Shown: positions 35,005 through 47,643, counted from the stretch's first letter. The stretch is DNA of 64,000 nt from Triticum aestivum (GCF_018294505.1 NC_057803.1:685193881-685257880), one strand, 5' to 3'. A program made the numbers and translations. Notes: generated by a model not told the origin, from the letters alone.

Positions 35005-38000
35005 CTACTCCAAGTTTGAAGCATCAATGATGTTCAATTCACCTCTTAACCTGCAAAACACTTTCTCATCAAGTGGTTTGGTAAATATATCCGCCAATTG
35101 CTTATCGGTGCGAACATGCTTAAGATTAATGTCCCCTTTGGCAACATGATCTCGAATGAAATGATGACGAACTTCAATATGCTTAGTACAAGAATGTTGC
35201 ACGGGATTGTGAGCAATATTAATAGAACTTTCATTGTCACAAAGCAATGGAACCTATTTCACATATATCCCATAATCTTTAAGAGTTTGGGTCATCCAAA
35301 GTAATTGAGCACAACATGATCCAGCGGCAATGTATTCCGCTTCGGCGGTGGATAAGGATACCGAGTTTTGTTTCTTGGAGGACCAAGAGACAAGAGATCT
35401 ACCAAGAAATTTGACAAGTACCCGAAGTTGACTTTCTATCAACCTTGTCACCAGCATAGTCCGAATCGGAGTAGCCAACAAGATCAAACGAAGCCCTCTT
35501 TGGATACCAAATGCCAAAATTTGGTGTATGGATTAAGTATCTCACTATCCTTTTCACGGCCTTAAGCTGACATTCTTTAGGAGTATCTTGATATCGTGCA
35601 CACATGCACACACTTAGCATAATATCGGGACATGAAGCACATAGATATAACAATGAACCAATCATAGAGCAATAAACCTTTTGATCAACCGGTTCACCAT
35701 CTTTGGTTAAATCAAGATGTCCACTAGTAGGCATGGGTGTAGTCATACCTTTGCATTATTGCATATTGAACTTCTTGAATAAGTCCTTAGTGTACTTTGT
35801 TTGAGATACAAAGGTGCCTTCCTTAGTTTGCTTGATTTGCAAACCGAGAAAGAATCTGAGTTCACTCATCATCGACATCTCAAACTTCTCCGACATTAGC
35901 TTTCCAAACTTTTCACTAAAATGAGGGGTTAGTTGATCCAAATATAATATCATCGACATAAATTTGGCATACAAATAGTTCTCCATTAACCCTTTTAGTA
36001 AAAAGAGTAGAATCTATTTTTCCAATTTCAATGCCTTTTTCAATAAGAAACTTGGTCAAGCATTTATACCATGCTCTATGAGCTTGTTTAAGACCATAAA
36101 GAGCTTTGTGAAGTTTGTAAACATGATTAGGTTTCTTAGGATTGACAAACCCGGGAGGTAGCTTAACATAAACTTCCTCCTCAATCTCACCATTCAAAAA
36201 AGCACTTTTAATTTCCATTTGGTATAAGGTGATATCATGATGATTAGCATAGGCAAGTAAGATACGAATGGACTCAAGTCTAGCAATGGGGGCATATGTC
36301 TCACCATAGTCCATACCTTCAACTTGAGTGTAGCCTTAGGCGAGTAGGCATGCTTTGTTACGGACGACTTGACCATCTTCATCTTGCTTGTTGAGAAACA
36401 CCCATTTGGTACCAATGATGTTGTGGTTGTTGTCGGGCTTTTCAACCAATGTCCACACTTGATTTCTCTCAAATTGTGTAGCTCTTCATGCATAGCGTTT
36501 ATCCAATCCGGATCTTCCAATGCTTCTTCAACCTTCATAGGTTCAATGTGAGAGATGAATGAATAATGTTCACAAAAGTTAGCTAAACGAGTTTTAGAGC
36601 GAGTGATTCTCCTGGTTTGGATATCATTGTAGATTTGCTCGACGAGATGATCTTTGGCGATTCTTGCTCGAATTCGCGAAAGATTTTTCTTGGATCTTGG
36701 TTGAACATCTTCTTCATCTTGTTCTTCCTCTTGGCCTTCTTCGTTGTTGACGTTGTCGTTCTCTTGTTGTGGTGGAGAAGGAGGTTGTTGGCGTTCCTCT
36801 TGATGCACTTCCTCATTTTCTTCATCTTGATGTGTCCCACTTGTGGATGCTTCCATCTCAACTCTTGGTTCACCTTGTCTTGATGTAGAAGCTTCCACTT
36901 GGACGTACGAGGTACTCTCCTTGACCTCCGTTGGACGAATCTTGCCAATAGACAAGTCTTGGATTGCTTCTGAAGGGTCTTTGTCTCCTACATCAATTGG
37001 CAATTGCTCTACTTGCGAGCCGTTAGATCCATCAAACTTCACATCTACCGTCTCTTCAACCTTTCGGGTGAAATTATTGTAGACACGGTATGTGTGAGAG
37101 TTTGACACATAACCAAGTAGAAAACCTTCATGAGACTTAGGAGCAAATTTAGAACGACGATGCTTATCAAGAATGTAGCACTTTGAGCGAATACTCGAAA
37201 GTATCCAACTTGTGGTTTGTTACCGGTGAGAAGCTCGTATGCCGTCTTGCCGAGTAGCTTGTGAAGATACAAGCGATTTGTTGCATGACAAGCTGTCTCA
37301 ACCGCTTCCGCCCAAAAGTGTTTTGGCGTCTTGTACTCATCAAGCATCGTTCTTGCCATCTCAATAAGAGTCTGGTTCTTCCTCTCAACGACTCCATTTT
37401 GTTGAGGTGTGTATGTAGCCAAGAACTCATGTGAAATCCCTTCTTCGTCAAGAAAGGTATCCACATTTGTGTTCTTGAACTTCGTTCCGTTGTCGCTTCG
37501 AACCTTCTTGATCTTCACATCAAATTGATTTTGGGCCTTCCTAGCGAAGTTTTTGAAGATCTTTTGGACCTGCGATTTGTCATCAAGAAAGAACACCCAC
37601 GTAAATCTTGAAAAATCATCAACTATGACTAGTCCAAATGAGTTACCACCGAGACTCTTGTAGGCATTTGGACCAAAGAGATCCATATGAAGTAGCTCGA
37701 GTGGTCTTCTCGTGGTCATGATGTTCTTTGCGCGATGACTTCCTCCAACTTGTTTCCCTGCCTAACAAGCACTACAAAGTCTATCCTTGTCAAATATAAC
37801 ATCTTTTACTCCAAGGATATGATCACCTTTAATAAGCTTGTCAAGGTTTCGCATACCAACATGACCTAATCGTCTATGCCATAACCAACCTTTAGAAGAT
37901 TTAGCGATTAAGCAAGTTCTAGGTTGAGCCTTTTTAGTGAAATCAACAATGTAAAGATCACCTCTACGTATTCCTGTAAAGACCATTTTACGATTGTCTC

Positions 38001-38985
38001 TATGAAAACTTGGCAATCTACTTCAGTGAATAGAACATTGAAACCGAAATCAGCAAGTCTAGATACTGAAAGTAAGTTGTACCCAAGAGATTCAACGATC
38101 ATGGCATTTTTTATGGAGCTGTCATGTGAGATGGCCACCTTACCGAGGACAACCACCTTACCCTTTGAGTTATCACCAAAGGTGACATATTTTCGAGGGT
38201 CGTCATTTCAGCAAGCTCACGGAACATATCTTTATCTCCGGTCATATGATCAGTACATCCACTATCGAGAACCCATTCCTTTCCTCCGGCCATGTAGCCA
38301 CGAAGATTTGCCATAAGACCAAAGTGTCTCATCGCATCATCAAGGTCATAGTCACTATCATCATCATCCTCATCAGAGTATCCATGTTCAACATCATCTT
38401 GTGATTGATCAATTCCTAGAGAGGGTAATTCATTAGATAAATGCTCATTTCTATAGTTATCTTTATGAATTCTAATAGCTCTGGAAATGATATTGCTAAT
38501 GATTCCAACATCTCCTTTGGCACTCGTAAGATTAGTAAGCTCAAATAAGCAGTCACCAAAATTGGGATAATTGGAATTCATCTTAATCAAGGCAATGGAT
38601 TTATGGAGAATTTCATCTAGATCTTTCAAGGAATAATTTGGAAAGAGTTCCTCAAGAAATTTCCATATGGTGTAGGCACACTTAAGAGTAGGCAAACATC
38701 CAATCAAGTTTCTAGGCAAGCCTCTAGTGATAAGATTAACAGTTCTAAGGTTGCGGATCATGTCAATAGACTCATCAAGGGTAGGATGCAAAGGATCAAC
38801 ATGAGGTGCACAAGGGCTAGCAATGTACTTGTTCAAATGATATTCATTGAAAATCTCAAGCATTTCGTTTTTCCACTCATGAAAATATTATCCATCAAGA
38901 ATAGGCACTCTACGTCTAATACTCCCCAAAGTAGACTCATCCATCTTCCTCCAATGGTGTTTAAACCAAAGCAATGGAGACCTTC
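35005..38985 (-). pseudogene. Copia Gag-Pol polyprotein (SIRE/Maximus type), multiply broken
   Basis: Minus-strand order: gag (38985-about 38300, with LTRGLPRN-like and LEELFPNYSLKDLDEIL segments), protease WVLDSGCTDHMTGDKDMF (Asp in DSG), GAG-pre-integrase with WLWHRRLGHVGMRNLDKLI and CSAC, integrase (37719-about 37140) with LHMDLFGP, VRSDNGTKFKN and GVVERKNQTL supplying D, D and E. Next come an acidic spacer, reverse transcriptase with MEIKSAFLNG and YVDD (35960-35949), and RNase H with STAEAEYIAA and DIFTKPLDEK. Breaks: TAG at 37762-37764 in place of glutamine, a frameshift near 36430, another near 38160, and further shifts around 35750 and 35400-35250. All domains are present but no frame is continuous, so it is inactive. 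Confidence 0.92.
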
Positions 38986-38998
38986 GCTCTGATACCAA
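38986..38998 (-). promoter_or_regulatory. Primer-binding site of the copia element
   Basis: Minus-strand TTGGTATCAGAGC, complementary to the 3' end of initiator tRNA-Met, as in most copia elements. Confidence 0.9.
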
Positions 38999-39000
38999 TT

Positions 39001-40677
39001 CAAAGGATAGAAGAGGTGTCTAGAGGGGGGGTGATTAGACACTAGGTGCTAAAAGTTGCAGTTTTTAAATTCTTTAGGTTGAAGTGGATTTTTGGCACAA
39101 GTTTAACAAACACAATACATATCAAGCAAGCATGCAAAGAGTGTATGAGCAGCGGAAAGTAAAGCATGCAACTTGCAAGAATGTAAAGAGACGGGTTTGG
39201 AAGATTCAAACGCAATTGGAGACACGGAGATTTTTGAGACGTGGTTCCGATAGGTGGTGCTATCGTACATCCACGTTGATGGAGACTTCAACCCGCGAAG
39301 GGTAACGGTTGCGCGAGTCCACGGAGGTCTCCACCCACAAGGGGTCCACGAAGAAGCAACCTTGTCTATCCCACCATGGCCATCGCCCACGAAGGACTTG
39401 CCTCACTAGTGGTAGATCTTCACCAAGTAGGCGATCTCCTTGCCCTTACAAACTCCTTGGTTCAACTCCACAATCTTGTCGGAGGCTCCCAAGTGACACC
39501 TAGCCAATCTAGAAGACACCACTCTCCAAGAAGTAACAAATGGTGTGTTGATGATGAACTCCTTGCTCTTGTGCTTCAAATGATAGTCTCCCCAACACTC
39601 AACTCTCTCTCACAGGATATGGATTTGGTGGAAAGAAGATTTGAGTGGAAAGCAACTTGGGGAAGGCTAGAGATCAAGATTCATATTGTAGGAATGGAAT
39701 ATCTTGGTCTCAACACAAGTGTAGGTGGTTCTCTCTTAGAAAATATAGGTTGGAAGTGTAGGTTTGTTCTGATGGCTCTCTCTCCGAATGAAGAGGAGGT
39801 GGAGGGGTATATATAGCCTCCACACGAAATCTAACCGTTACACATAACTTTCCAAACTCGGTGGGACCGAATGGTTAAACTCGGTCTGACCGATTTAGCA
39901 AAGCTAGTGACTGTTAGGGTTTTCGGTGGGACCGACATGCAACTTGGTAGGACCGATATGATTAGGGTTAGGGCATAATGTAATCTCGGTGAGACGGATT
40001 ACACAAACTCGGTGAGACCGATTTTGGTAATAAGCTAACCAGAGAGTTGGTTAGGTAAACTCGGTGGGACCGATTGCTCATTTCGGTGAGACCGAAATGT
40101 TACAAAAGGGAACCAGAGAGTATACATTGCAGTTTTGGTGGGACCGATCGCAAGTTTTGGTGAGACCGAAAGTATTGCAATAGGCAATAGAGAGTTTGCA
40201 ATCCCATCTCGGTGAGACCGAGATCCCTATCGATGAGACCGATTTGCCTAGGGTTTGTGGCAGTGGCTATGACATTTGAAACTCGGTGCCGACGGATAGA
40301 AAAACTCGATGGGGCCGAGTTTGACTTTTGGTTTAGGTCATATGTGGATGTGAGAAAGTAGTTGAGGGTTTTGGAGCATATCACTAAGCATTTTGAGCAG
40401 GAACCTCATTAAGCAACACCTCATCCCTCCTTGATAGTATTGGATTTTCCTATAGACTCAATGTGATCTTGGATCACTAAAATGGAAAATGTAGAGTCTT
40501 GAGCTTTGAGCTTGAGCCAATCCTTTATCCTTAGCATCTTGAAGGGGTTTCACATCCTCTAGTCCATGCCACCTCACTGTTGAACTTATCTGAAACATAC
40601 TAGATAAAAATGTTAGTCCAACAAGAGATATGTTGACATTAATTACCAAAACCACCTAGGGAGCACTCGTGCTTTCA
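39001..40677 (-). repeat. 5' LTR of the copia element
   Basis: About 1.68 kb. The outer end TGAAAGCACGAG is at 40677; the inner end lies within a few bases of 39001, next to the PBS. TATATATA at 39808-39815 is the likely promoter. The stretch upstream of it in transcription direction (40318-39858) is the palindrome array. Confidence 0.88.
39858..40318 (-). repeat. Array of seven units (63-75 bp), each with two 13-bp palindromes
   Basis: Fourteen sites related to TCGGTGGGACCGA start at 39858, 39881, 39923, 39944, 39986, 40009, 40061, 40083, 40135, 40157, 40209, 40230, 40283 and 40306. Within a pair the spacing is 21-23 bp; from pair to pair it is 65, 63, 75, 74, 74 and 74 bp. The arms TCGGT and ACCGA are exact complements. 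The spacer between pairs keeps words such as CCAGAGAGT and AGAGAGTTTGC. The array lies about 40 to 510 bp upstream of the TATA box in the direction of transcription. Confidence 0.9.
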
Positions 40678-40862
40678 GACTCCGTTTGATATTGATTTCC
40701 TACGATGTAAAAAACATGCAGAAAATAGCAACTGGCACTTGGCACTATATAAAAGGTTAGTACCAAAAAATGATATAAAATGATTATAAAACATCCAAGA
40801 TTGATAATATAATAGCATGGAACAATAAATATTGATAGATACGTTGGAGACGTATCAGGTAT

Positions 40863-42479
40863 TCTCCCTTTTCATGTATGACATGGTCAAGAAAGAATCC
40901 CGCCAATTCCTCTTGAATTGCTCGTATGCGATCATGTGGTAGGAGTTCATCCCGCATCTGCCAGATCTAATTTAAAGAAGGGGGTCAATGCATATATATA
41001 CGGATGAAACTCAACACAATTGATGTTAATAAAATAAAATTGTGAATATTATTGTTTACGTACTTCAAATTATTGGTCAGAGTAGCCCCACTCAGAGGTC
41101 GAGTGGCGAATGAACTCGCAAACATAGTATCCACATAAATTATTCCAGCCTTCCTGCCACAAGCACTTTACAAGAATAGAGTTCAACCAAACTAATAATC
41201 AAGCATGATGATGGTATTGATGAAACTAGAATCAATGAGAGATGCGCAGAACTAGCTAGTACTACTTACTTTGGGTTGTGTAAATCGCAGCTCATTCCTC
41301 AGACTCGGAACCATTTCGGTGAACTATTTCCAAACCCTGCCAAGCAAATAAAATGATTACTTGATATCAGGAAATGAACGAAAGTTACCGATATGGTGCG
41401 ATAATGATTGAACTTACTTCTGGAGCATTGTAGTCATGTCCACATAATCCTTGGGATCTTTACGTCTCGAGTCTAAGACAGTTACTACTACCCCATCAAG
41501 CTTAATGGATAGCAGAATAAAGTGGAAGTTGTGCATACATATAACTCATCAATTACATTACCTAACCTCGAGTAAGTGAAAACGAATATGCACAAGATAG
41601 TAACACTCACTTGAAGTTGTAAGGAAAGAGTATTGTCCCTTTGTTTTGATGTCGAAGGAACAATTGTAGAAAGTTTTTCTCAGTATCTTCAACTCTGTTT
41701 TGTACCGTCCATTCATTTACGGCATTTGGGCTAATGAACCCAATGTCATAGATTTGTCCTTTTTTTGCATTCGACGATATTCAATCTGCATAATATAGTG
41801 AGGATAATTATATATACATGCAATGAACGAGCTGAGCTAGAGACTTACAGAAGTAATACTTACAGACAGTAGCAAGTCATGAGTTGTTTGTCGAGGGTGT
41901 CTTGATTTAATAACTGAAATAATTCCACAAATTCAACAAGCATCACCTCAACTCCAATGAGGTCATGCTCATCTTTAATTCTCAGCAATATACTGTCGGT
42001 CCCAGACATCCTGCAGGTTTCCATGTACCAGTCATGCAATTTTCGCATCATCGTTGTTAGAGGAAGATGATCAGGTTTCACGAGAGGCTTCGCGTGCTCA
42101 TATCTGAAGATCTCTACTACCTCAGTCATTTCAAAATGTACATCATCACCCACGTAATCACGAAGATTGGTACCGGGCAATAGCCTTGGATGATTAGCGA
42201 CGATATTGCTAGACACCTTGAGCGGGGGGCACGATTGCTTCTCCTGTTCGCCGAGCTGGGGAATTTTTTTCCCACTTATTTGTTTTGCTTGTCTTGCACC
42301 ACTGGAAGTACTTCCCGACCATCGCGCTTCATCATATGTCTTTGCAATATAGCGGTCATAGTTGGATTGTGGCGGAGGCGGTGGTGGTCACTTAAGGGCA
42401 TCCAGAGTGCACTTCACTTTCACCGGATCTACCGTTTCCTTCGTAGGTGTACGTTTCCGTTCAAAATGGGCCTGCACTT
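40863..42479 (-). other. Central part of the CACTA peptidase gene (exons and introns)
   Basis: Minus-strand exon blocks recognisable by reading frame and splice sites: 42479-41860 (block with MRKLHDWYM), about 41795-41612 (NRVEDTEKNFLQLF then PYNFK), about 41545-41420 (FHFILLSIKLDG to MLQK), about 41340-41275, about 41160-41065 (LCGYYVCEFIRH), and about 40968-40863. Intervening stretches are AT-rich introns. Breaks are given under the full gene entry. Confidence 0.75.
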
Positions 42480-43875
42480 TGATAACCCACAAGTATAGGG
42501 GATCACAACAGTTTTGGAGGGTAGAGTATTCAACCCAAATTTATAGATTTGACACAAGGGGAGCCAAAGAATATTTGAAGGTATTAGTAGCTGAGTTGTT
42601 AATTCAATCACACCTAGAGATTAATTATCTACAACAATGTGATCAGTAGCAAAGTAATATGATAGTTTTGATAATAGTAGCAGTAGCAATGGTAACAGTA
42701 GTAGTGATAGCAGTAGTTTTGTAACAAGTGCAATAGTAACTTAGCAAGACCAATATAGGATAAATTCGTAGGCATTGGATCGGTGACTTGTTGGATGATA
42801 TTCATCATGAGACAGTTATAACCTAGGGCAATATGGCACTAGCTCCAGTTCATCAATATAATGTAGGCATGTATTCCGTAAATAGTCATACATGCTTATG
42901 GAAAGAACTTGTGTGACATCTTTTGTCCTACCCTCCCATGGCAGCGGGGTCCTATTGGGAACTAAGGGATATTATGACATCCTTTTAATAGAGAACCGGA
43001 ACAAAGCATTAACACACGGTGAATACATGAACTCCTCAAACTATGGTCATCACCGGGAGTGGTCCTGACTATTGTCACTCCTGGGTTGCCGGATCATAAA
43101 ATGCAGTAGGTGACTATAACTTGCAAGATCGGATCCAGAACATGGATATAATGGTGATAACATAAATGGTTCAGATCTGAAATCATGGCACCCGGGCCCA
43201 AAGTGACAAGCATTAAGCATGGCAAAGTCATAGCAACATCAATCTTAGAACATAGTGGATACTAGGGATCACGCTCTAACAAAACTAACTCTATTACATG
43301 ATGAATCTCATCCAACTCCTCACCGACCAGCGAGCCTATGAAGGAATTACTCACTCCTGGTGGGGAGCATCATGGAATTCACGATGGAGAAGGGTTGGTG
43401 ATGACGAAGAATGAAGATCCCCCTCTCCGGAGGCCCAAACAGACTCGAGATCTGGCCTCCTGACAAAGAACAGGAGGTGACGGCGGCTCCGTCTCGTGGA
43501 TCGTGATAATTCTTTCTCCCTGATTTTTTCTGGAAAATAGGATTTTATAGCGTCGGTTCTAGGGTCTGCGGGGCCACCAGGTGGGGACAACCCACCTGGG
43601 TGTGCCAGGAGAGGGGGCGCGCCCTAGTGGGTTGTGCCCACCCAGGTGCCCCTCTCCGGTAGGTCTTGGCTTCAGAAATTCTTGTTTATTGTATAAAAAT
43701 TCCTCGCAAAGTTTCGTTCCATTTCGAGAACTTTCATTTCTGCACAAAAACAACATCATGGTAGTTCTGCTGAAAACAGCGTCAATTCGGGGTTAGTTTT
43801 ATTCAAATCATAAAAATTAGAGTCCAAAACAAGAGGAAAAGTGTTAGGAAGAGTAGATACGTTGGAGACGTATCA
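42480..43875 (-). repeat. 3' LTR of the Sabrina-like element
   Basis: 1396 bp, closely similar to 52278-53679. The polypurine tract AAGCTTGGGGGAAT (minus strand) adjoins it at 43876-43889. Confidence 0.93.
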
Positions 43876-43889
43876 ATTCCCCCAAGCTT

Positions 43890-44940
43890 AAACATTTGCT
43901 TGTCGTCAAGCAATTCAGTTGATAAACTGAAAGTGAAAAAGAAAAACTTTTATGAACTCTTTTGCTCTTTTTTGCATAAATAAGCTTAAATAGCACCCGG
44001 GTTTTCAGCCAACATTATAACTAACCATGCCGACAATAACTCTTAAAGATTATATTAACTCAGATCAATGACATAATCAGCTAGTGAGCAATAATAAGAT
44101 ATCTCAAATGGCAACACGTTGTCAAAACAACCATGATATAATATGACAATATTGGTATCTCGCTAGCCCTTTCTGAGACTGCAAAACATAAATGCAGAGC
44201 ACCTCCAGAATCCAAGCAGTGACTAAACATTGTAATTCATGGTAGAAAAGATCCAATCATGATGCACCCAACATTAGCTACGCACAATGCATAAGTCATG
44301 ACAGCAGTGCTCTTAGCTTCTAGCGCTTGTTTTAGAAGGTGATGACACAACATAAAAGTAAATAGATAGTCCCTTCACAGAGGGAAGCAATGATTTGCAG
44401 AGGTGCATGAGCTTAAGTTTTAAAACAAAGATAAATGATATTTTGAGACATGCACCCTTCTCATTTACTTCATGACCAACAGTTATCAATATCTTCCATG
44501 CTAAGCATGCTAGTGGAAGTTTCCAAGCGATAAAAGTAAAGGTTTACTCCCCCTCCACCAACAATCACACTCCACTGCTTGTCCGAAACAACGGGTGCCG
44601 CCCAAACCAACATCAGTCCCGGGGGAGTTTTGTTTAATTATTTGCATTTTTTAGTTCGGGAATGGCAATCCCTATTACCGCCCTTTTCTCGTGCGATGGC
44701 GAGTGAATAAACACTCAACCTGAGAATAACCCGCTTAGCATGGAAGATACCGACCACCACATGTCGTTCCATGAACGATCCAGGCACACAAAAAGGATAA
44801 TTTTTAGAAGTTTTTAGAGGTGGCACATGCAAATTTACTTAGGACAGTAGGGAGATACCACATATAGGTAGGTAAGGTGGACTCATCTTGAATAACTTTT
44901 GGGTTCAAGGTTTTTGATGTTCAAGCAGAATTCCCACTTA
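43890..44940 (-). other. Sabrina-like 3' internal region, outer part
   Basis: Non-coding, AT-rich. No gene, RNA or repeat structure seen. Ends at the solo LTR target GTACA. Confidence 0.6.
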
Positions 44941-44945
44941 GTACA

Positions 44946-46592
44946 TGATACGTCTCCAACGTATCTATAATTTTTGATTGCTCCATGCTATATTATCTAC
45001 TATTTTGGGCAATATTGGGCTTTACTTTCCACTTTTATATTATTTTTGGGACTAACCTGTTAACCGGAGGCCCAGCCCAGATTTGCTGTTTTATGCCTAT
45101 TTCAGTGTCTTGAACAAAAGGAATATCAGACGGAGTCGAAACGGAACGAAATCAACTGGAGAAGTTATTTTTGGAAGGAAACACACCTGATGGACTTGGA
45201 CCCCACGTCAAGGAAGGAACGAGGTGCTCATGAGGGTGGGGGCGCCCCCCTGTCTCGTGGGGCCCTCGTGGCTCCCCTGACGTACCTCCTGCACCCATAT
45301 ATACCTACGTGACCTAAAACTTCCAGAACACAACATAGATCGGGATTTCTGCCGCCAGAAGCCTCCGTAGCCACCACAAACCAATCGAGACCCCATTCCG
45401 GCACCCTGCCTGAGGGGGGAACCCTCACCAGTGGCCATCTTCATCATCCCGGTGCTCTCCATGACGAGGAGGGAGTAGTTCTCCCTCGGGGCTAAGGGTA
45501 TGTACCAGTAGCTATGTGTTTGATCTCTCTCTCTTTCGTGTTCTTGATATGATACGATCTTGATGTATCGTGAGCTTTGCTATTATATTTGGATCCTATG
45601 ATGTTTCTTCCCCCCTCTTCTCTCTTGTAACGAATCAAGTTTCCCCTTTGAAGTAATCTTATCGAATTGAGTCTTTAAAGACTTGAGAACACTTGATGTA
45701 TGTCTTGCCGTGGATATCTGTGGTGACAATGGGATACCACGTGCCACTTGATGTATGTTTTGGTGACCAACTTGCGGGTTTCGTGACATTGGGAACCTAT
45801 GCATAGGGGTTGGCACACGTTTTCGTCGTGATTCTCCGGTAGAACTTTGGGTCACTCTTTGAGGTCCTTTGTGTTGGTTGAATAGATGAATCTGAGATTG
45901 TGTGAGGCATATCGTATAATCATGCCCACGGATACTTGAGGTGACATTGGAGTATCTAGGTGACATTAGGGTTTTGGTTGATTTGTATCTTAAGGTGTTA
46001 TTCTAGTACGAACTCTAGGGCTGTTTGTGACACTTATAGGAATAGCCCAACGGATTGATTGGAAAGAATAACTTTGAGGTGGTTTCATACCCTACCATAA
46101 TCTCTTCGTTCGTTCTCCGCTATTAGTGACTTTGGAGTGACTATTTGTTGCATGTTGAGGGATAGTTTTATGATCCAATTATGTTAGTATTGTTGAGAGG
46201 ACTTACACTAGCGAAAGTATGAACCCTAGGCCTTGTTTACCAACATTGCAATACCGTTTACGCTCACCTTTATCACTTGCTACCTTGCTGTTTTTATTAT
46301 TTCAGATTACAAAAACTATTATCTACTATCCATATACCACTTGTATCACCATCTCTTCACTGAACTAGTGCACCTATACAATTTACCATTGTATTGGGTG
46401 TGTTGGGGACACAAGAGACTCTTTGATATTTGGTTGCAGGGTTGCTTGAGAGAGACCATCTTCATCCTACGCCTCCTACGGATTGATAAACCTTAGGTCA
46501 TCCACTTGAGGGAAATTTGCTACTGTCCTACAAACCTCTGCACTTGGAGGCCCAACAACGTGTACAAGAAGAAGGTTGTGTAGTAGACATCA
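44946..46592 (+). mobile_element. WHAM-like gypsy solo LTR, TSD GTACA
   Basis: 1647 bp, TGATACGTCTCCAACGTATC...GTAGACATCA, flanked by GTACA at 44941-44945 and 46593-46597. TATATA at about 45298-45303 marks the promoter. No PBS or internal domain, so a solo LTR. It shares its ends and much of its 3' half with the LTR at 53876-55434, so the two come from related families. Confidence 0.93.
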
Positions 46593-46597
46593 GTACA

Positions 46598-47643
46598 GGC
46601 AAAGGCTAGCAATTAGATTGAGATGCGGCCAGCTAGAGAGCAACAACGGTCATGAACATGCATTATGCATAAGTAACATTGGACACTAGCATGAGTAGGA
46701 TATGAACACCATGAACATAAATATCATAGAGGCTATGTTGGTTTTGATTCAACTACATGCATGAACATGTGCCAAGTCAAGCCACTCAAACATTCAGAGG
46801 AGGATACCATATCATCATACTACATCACAATCATTTTAACGCAATGTTGATATCCAAGATAAAACATTATCCACTCCCAGCTACTTATGCATGGCATGAG
46901 AAACTATAATCTCTAATTGTCATTGCAAACATGTTTAATCATAATGGGCTGAATCATGGATACTAGGTTAAACATATTTACACAAACAGAACAAGTCCAG
47001 TTCATACCAGTTTCTCTCAGCCACGGCCAGTTCATCGAATATCGTCATTATTCCCTTTCACTTACACAACCAAACGATGAGAAAATGATAATAGTGCTAG
47101 AATGTCGTGGACTAAGCTGGAATTTGCAAACATTTTATTCAATAGGAGAAGACAAGGTAAAGTGTGCTCTTTATTAGATCAATAGTTATTCATATGAGAG
47201 CCACTCAACATTTTCATCATGGTCTTCTCCTCAGTACAACTCGAATAAGAAGAAAAGAAATTCAGAGAAACACAGTGAAATATTCTTGGAGTTTTTGGTT
47301 TCTTGAACAAGCAAATAAAAGGGAAAAGCAAAAATGAGAAAAACTATTTACACAGGAAAGCTCCCAACAAGCAAAAGAAGAACAAGGAAATCTTTTTGGG
47401 TTTTCTTTTTAGTACTACAACTAAGCATGCATAGAAAGTAAACTAACTACAACTAATTTTTTTTGGTTTTTCTAAGGATTTTTTTAAAACACACCAGAAG
47501 AAAGCAAGAAAAATAAATCTAAGCATCGATGATACAATGAAAAGTGTGAACACCAATAGATTAAATAAGTGAACATGAATGTAATGTCGGTGGGAAACAC
47601 GTGCTCCCCAAAGCTTAGGCTTTTTCCCTAGCTTGGTAATCGA
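46598..47643 (-). other. Sabrina-like 3' internal region, inner part
   Basis: Follows the second gene on the minus strand. AT-rich, non-coding, nothing further recognised. Confidence 0.6.

Larger units (their letters stand above)
23235..40677 (-). mobile_element. Maximus/SIRE-lineage copia element, 3' LTR truncated
   Basis: Minus-strand order: 5' LTR (40677-about 39001), PBS (38998-38986), gag-pol (38985-35005), 3' non-coding region, PPT (33120-33107), 3' LTR (33106-32919 and 23855-23235, split by the reverse gypsy copy). Both LTRs open TGAAAGCAC. Pol has the copia order protease, integrase, reverse transcriptase, RNase H, and the RT block YVDDIIFGSTN typical of SIRE/Maximus. The 3' LTR lacks the last roughly 870 bp. 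It inserted into the gypsy solo LTR; no TSD can be checked because the left end is deleted. Confidence 0.9.
4170..40857 (-). mobile_element. Gypsy solo LTR on the minus strand, TSD GGTAT, split twice
   Basis: Three blocks form one LTR read on the minus strand: 40857-40678 (start TGATACGTCTCCAACGTATC), 23234-22350, and 4242-4170 (end GACATCA). GGTAT flanks it at 4165-4169 and 40858-40862, inside an exon of the CACTA peptidase gene. No PBS, PPT or internal domain accompanies it, so it is a solo LTR. A Fatima-like element split its 3' end and a copia element its 5' part. A deletion at 23234/23235 removed the LTR segment between the first two blocks. It resembles a common Triticeae gypsy LTR, but I do not commit to a family name. 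Confidence 0.85.

Noticed and set aside
36617..36883. Hydrophobic frame suggesting a membrane protein (plus strand)
   Set aside because: It is the reverse complement of the acidic, Glu/Gln-rich spacer of the copia polyprotein on the minus strand.
38986..38998. Possible tRNA gene fragments at the primer-binding sites
   Set aside because: Only the 12-18 bases complementary to tRNA 3' ends are present; no cloverleaf.
39858..40318. CRISPR-like array
   Set aside because: Short palindromic units at regular spacing, but in a plant LTR, with degenerate repeats and no unique spacers.
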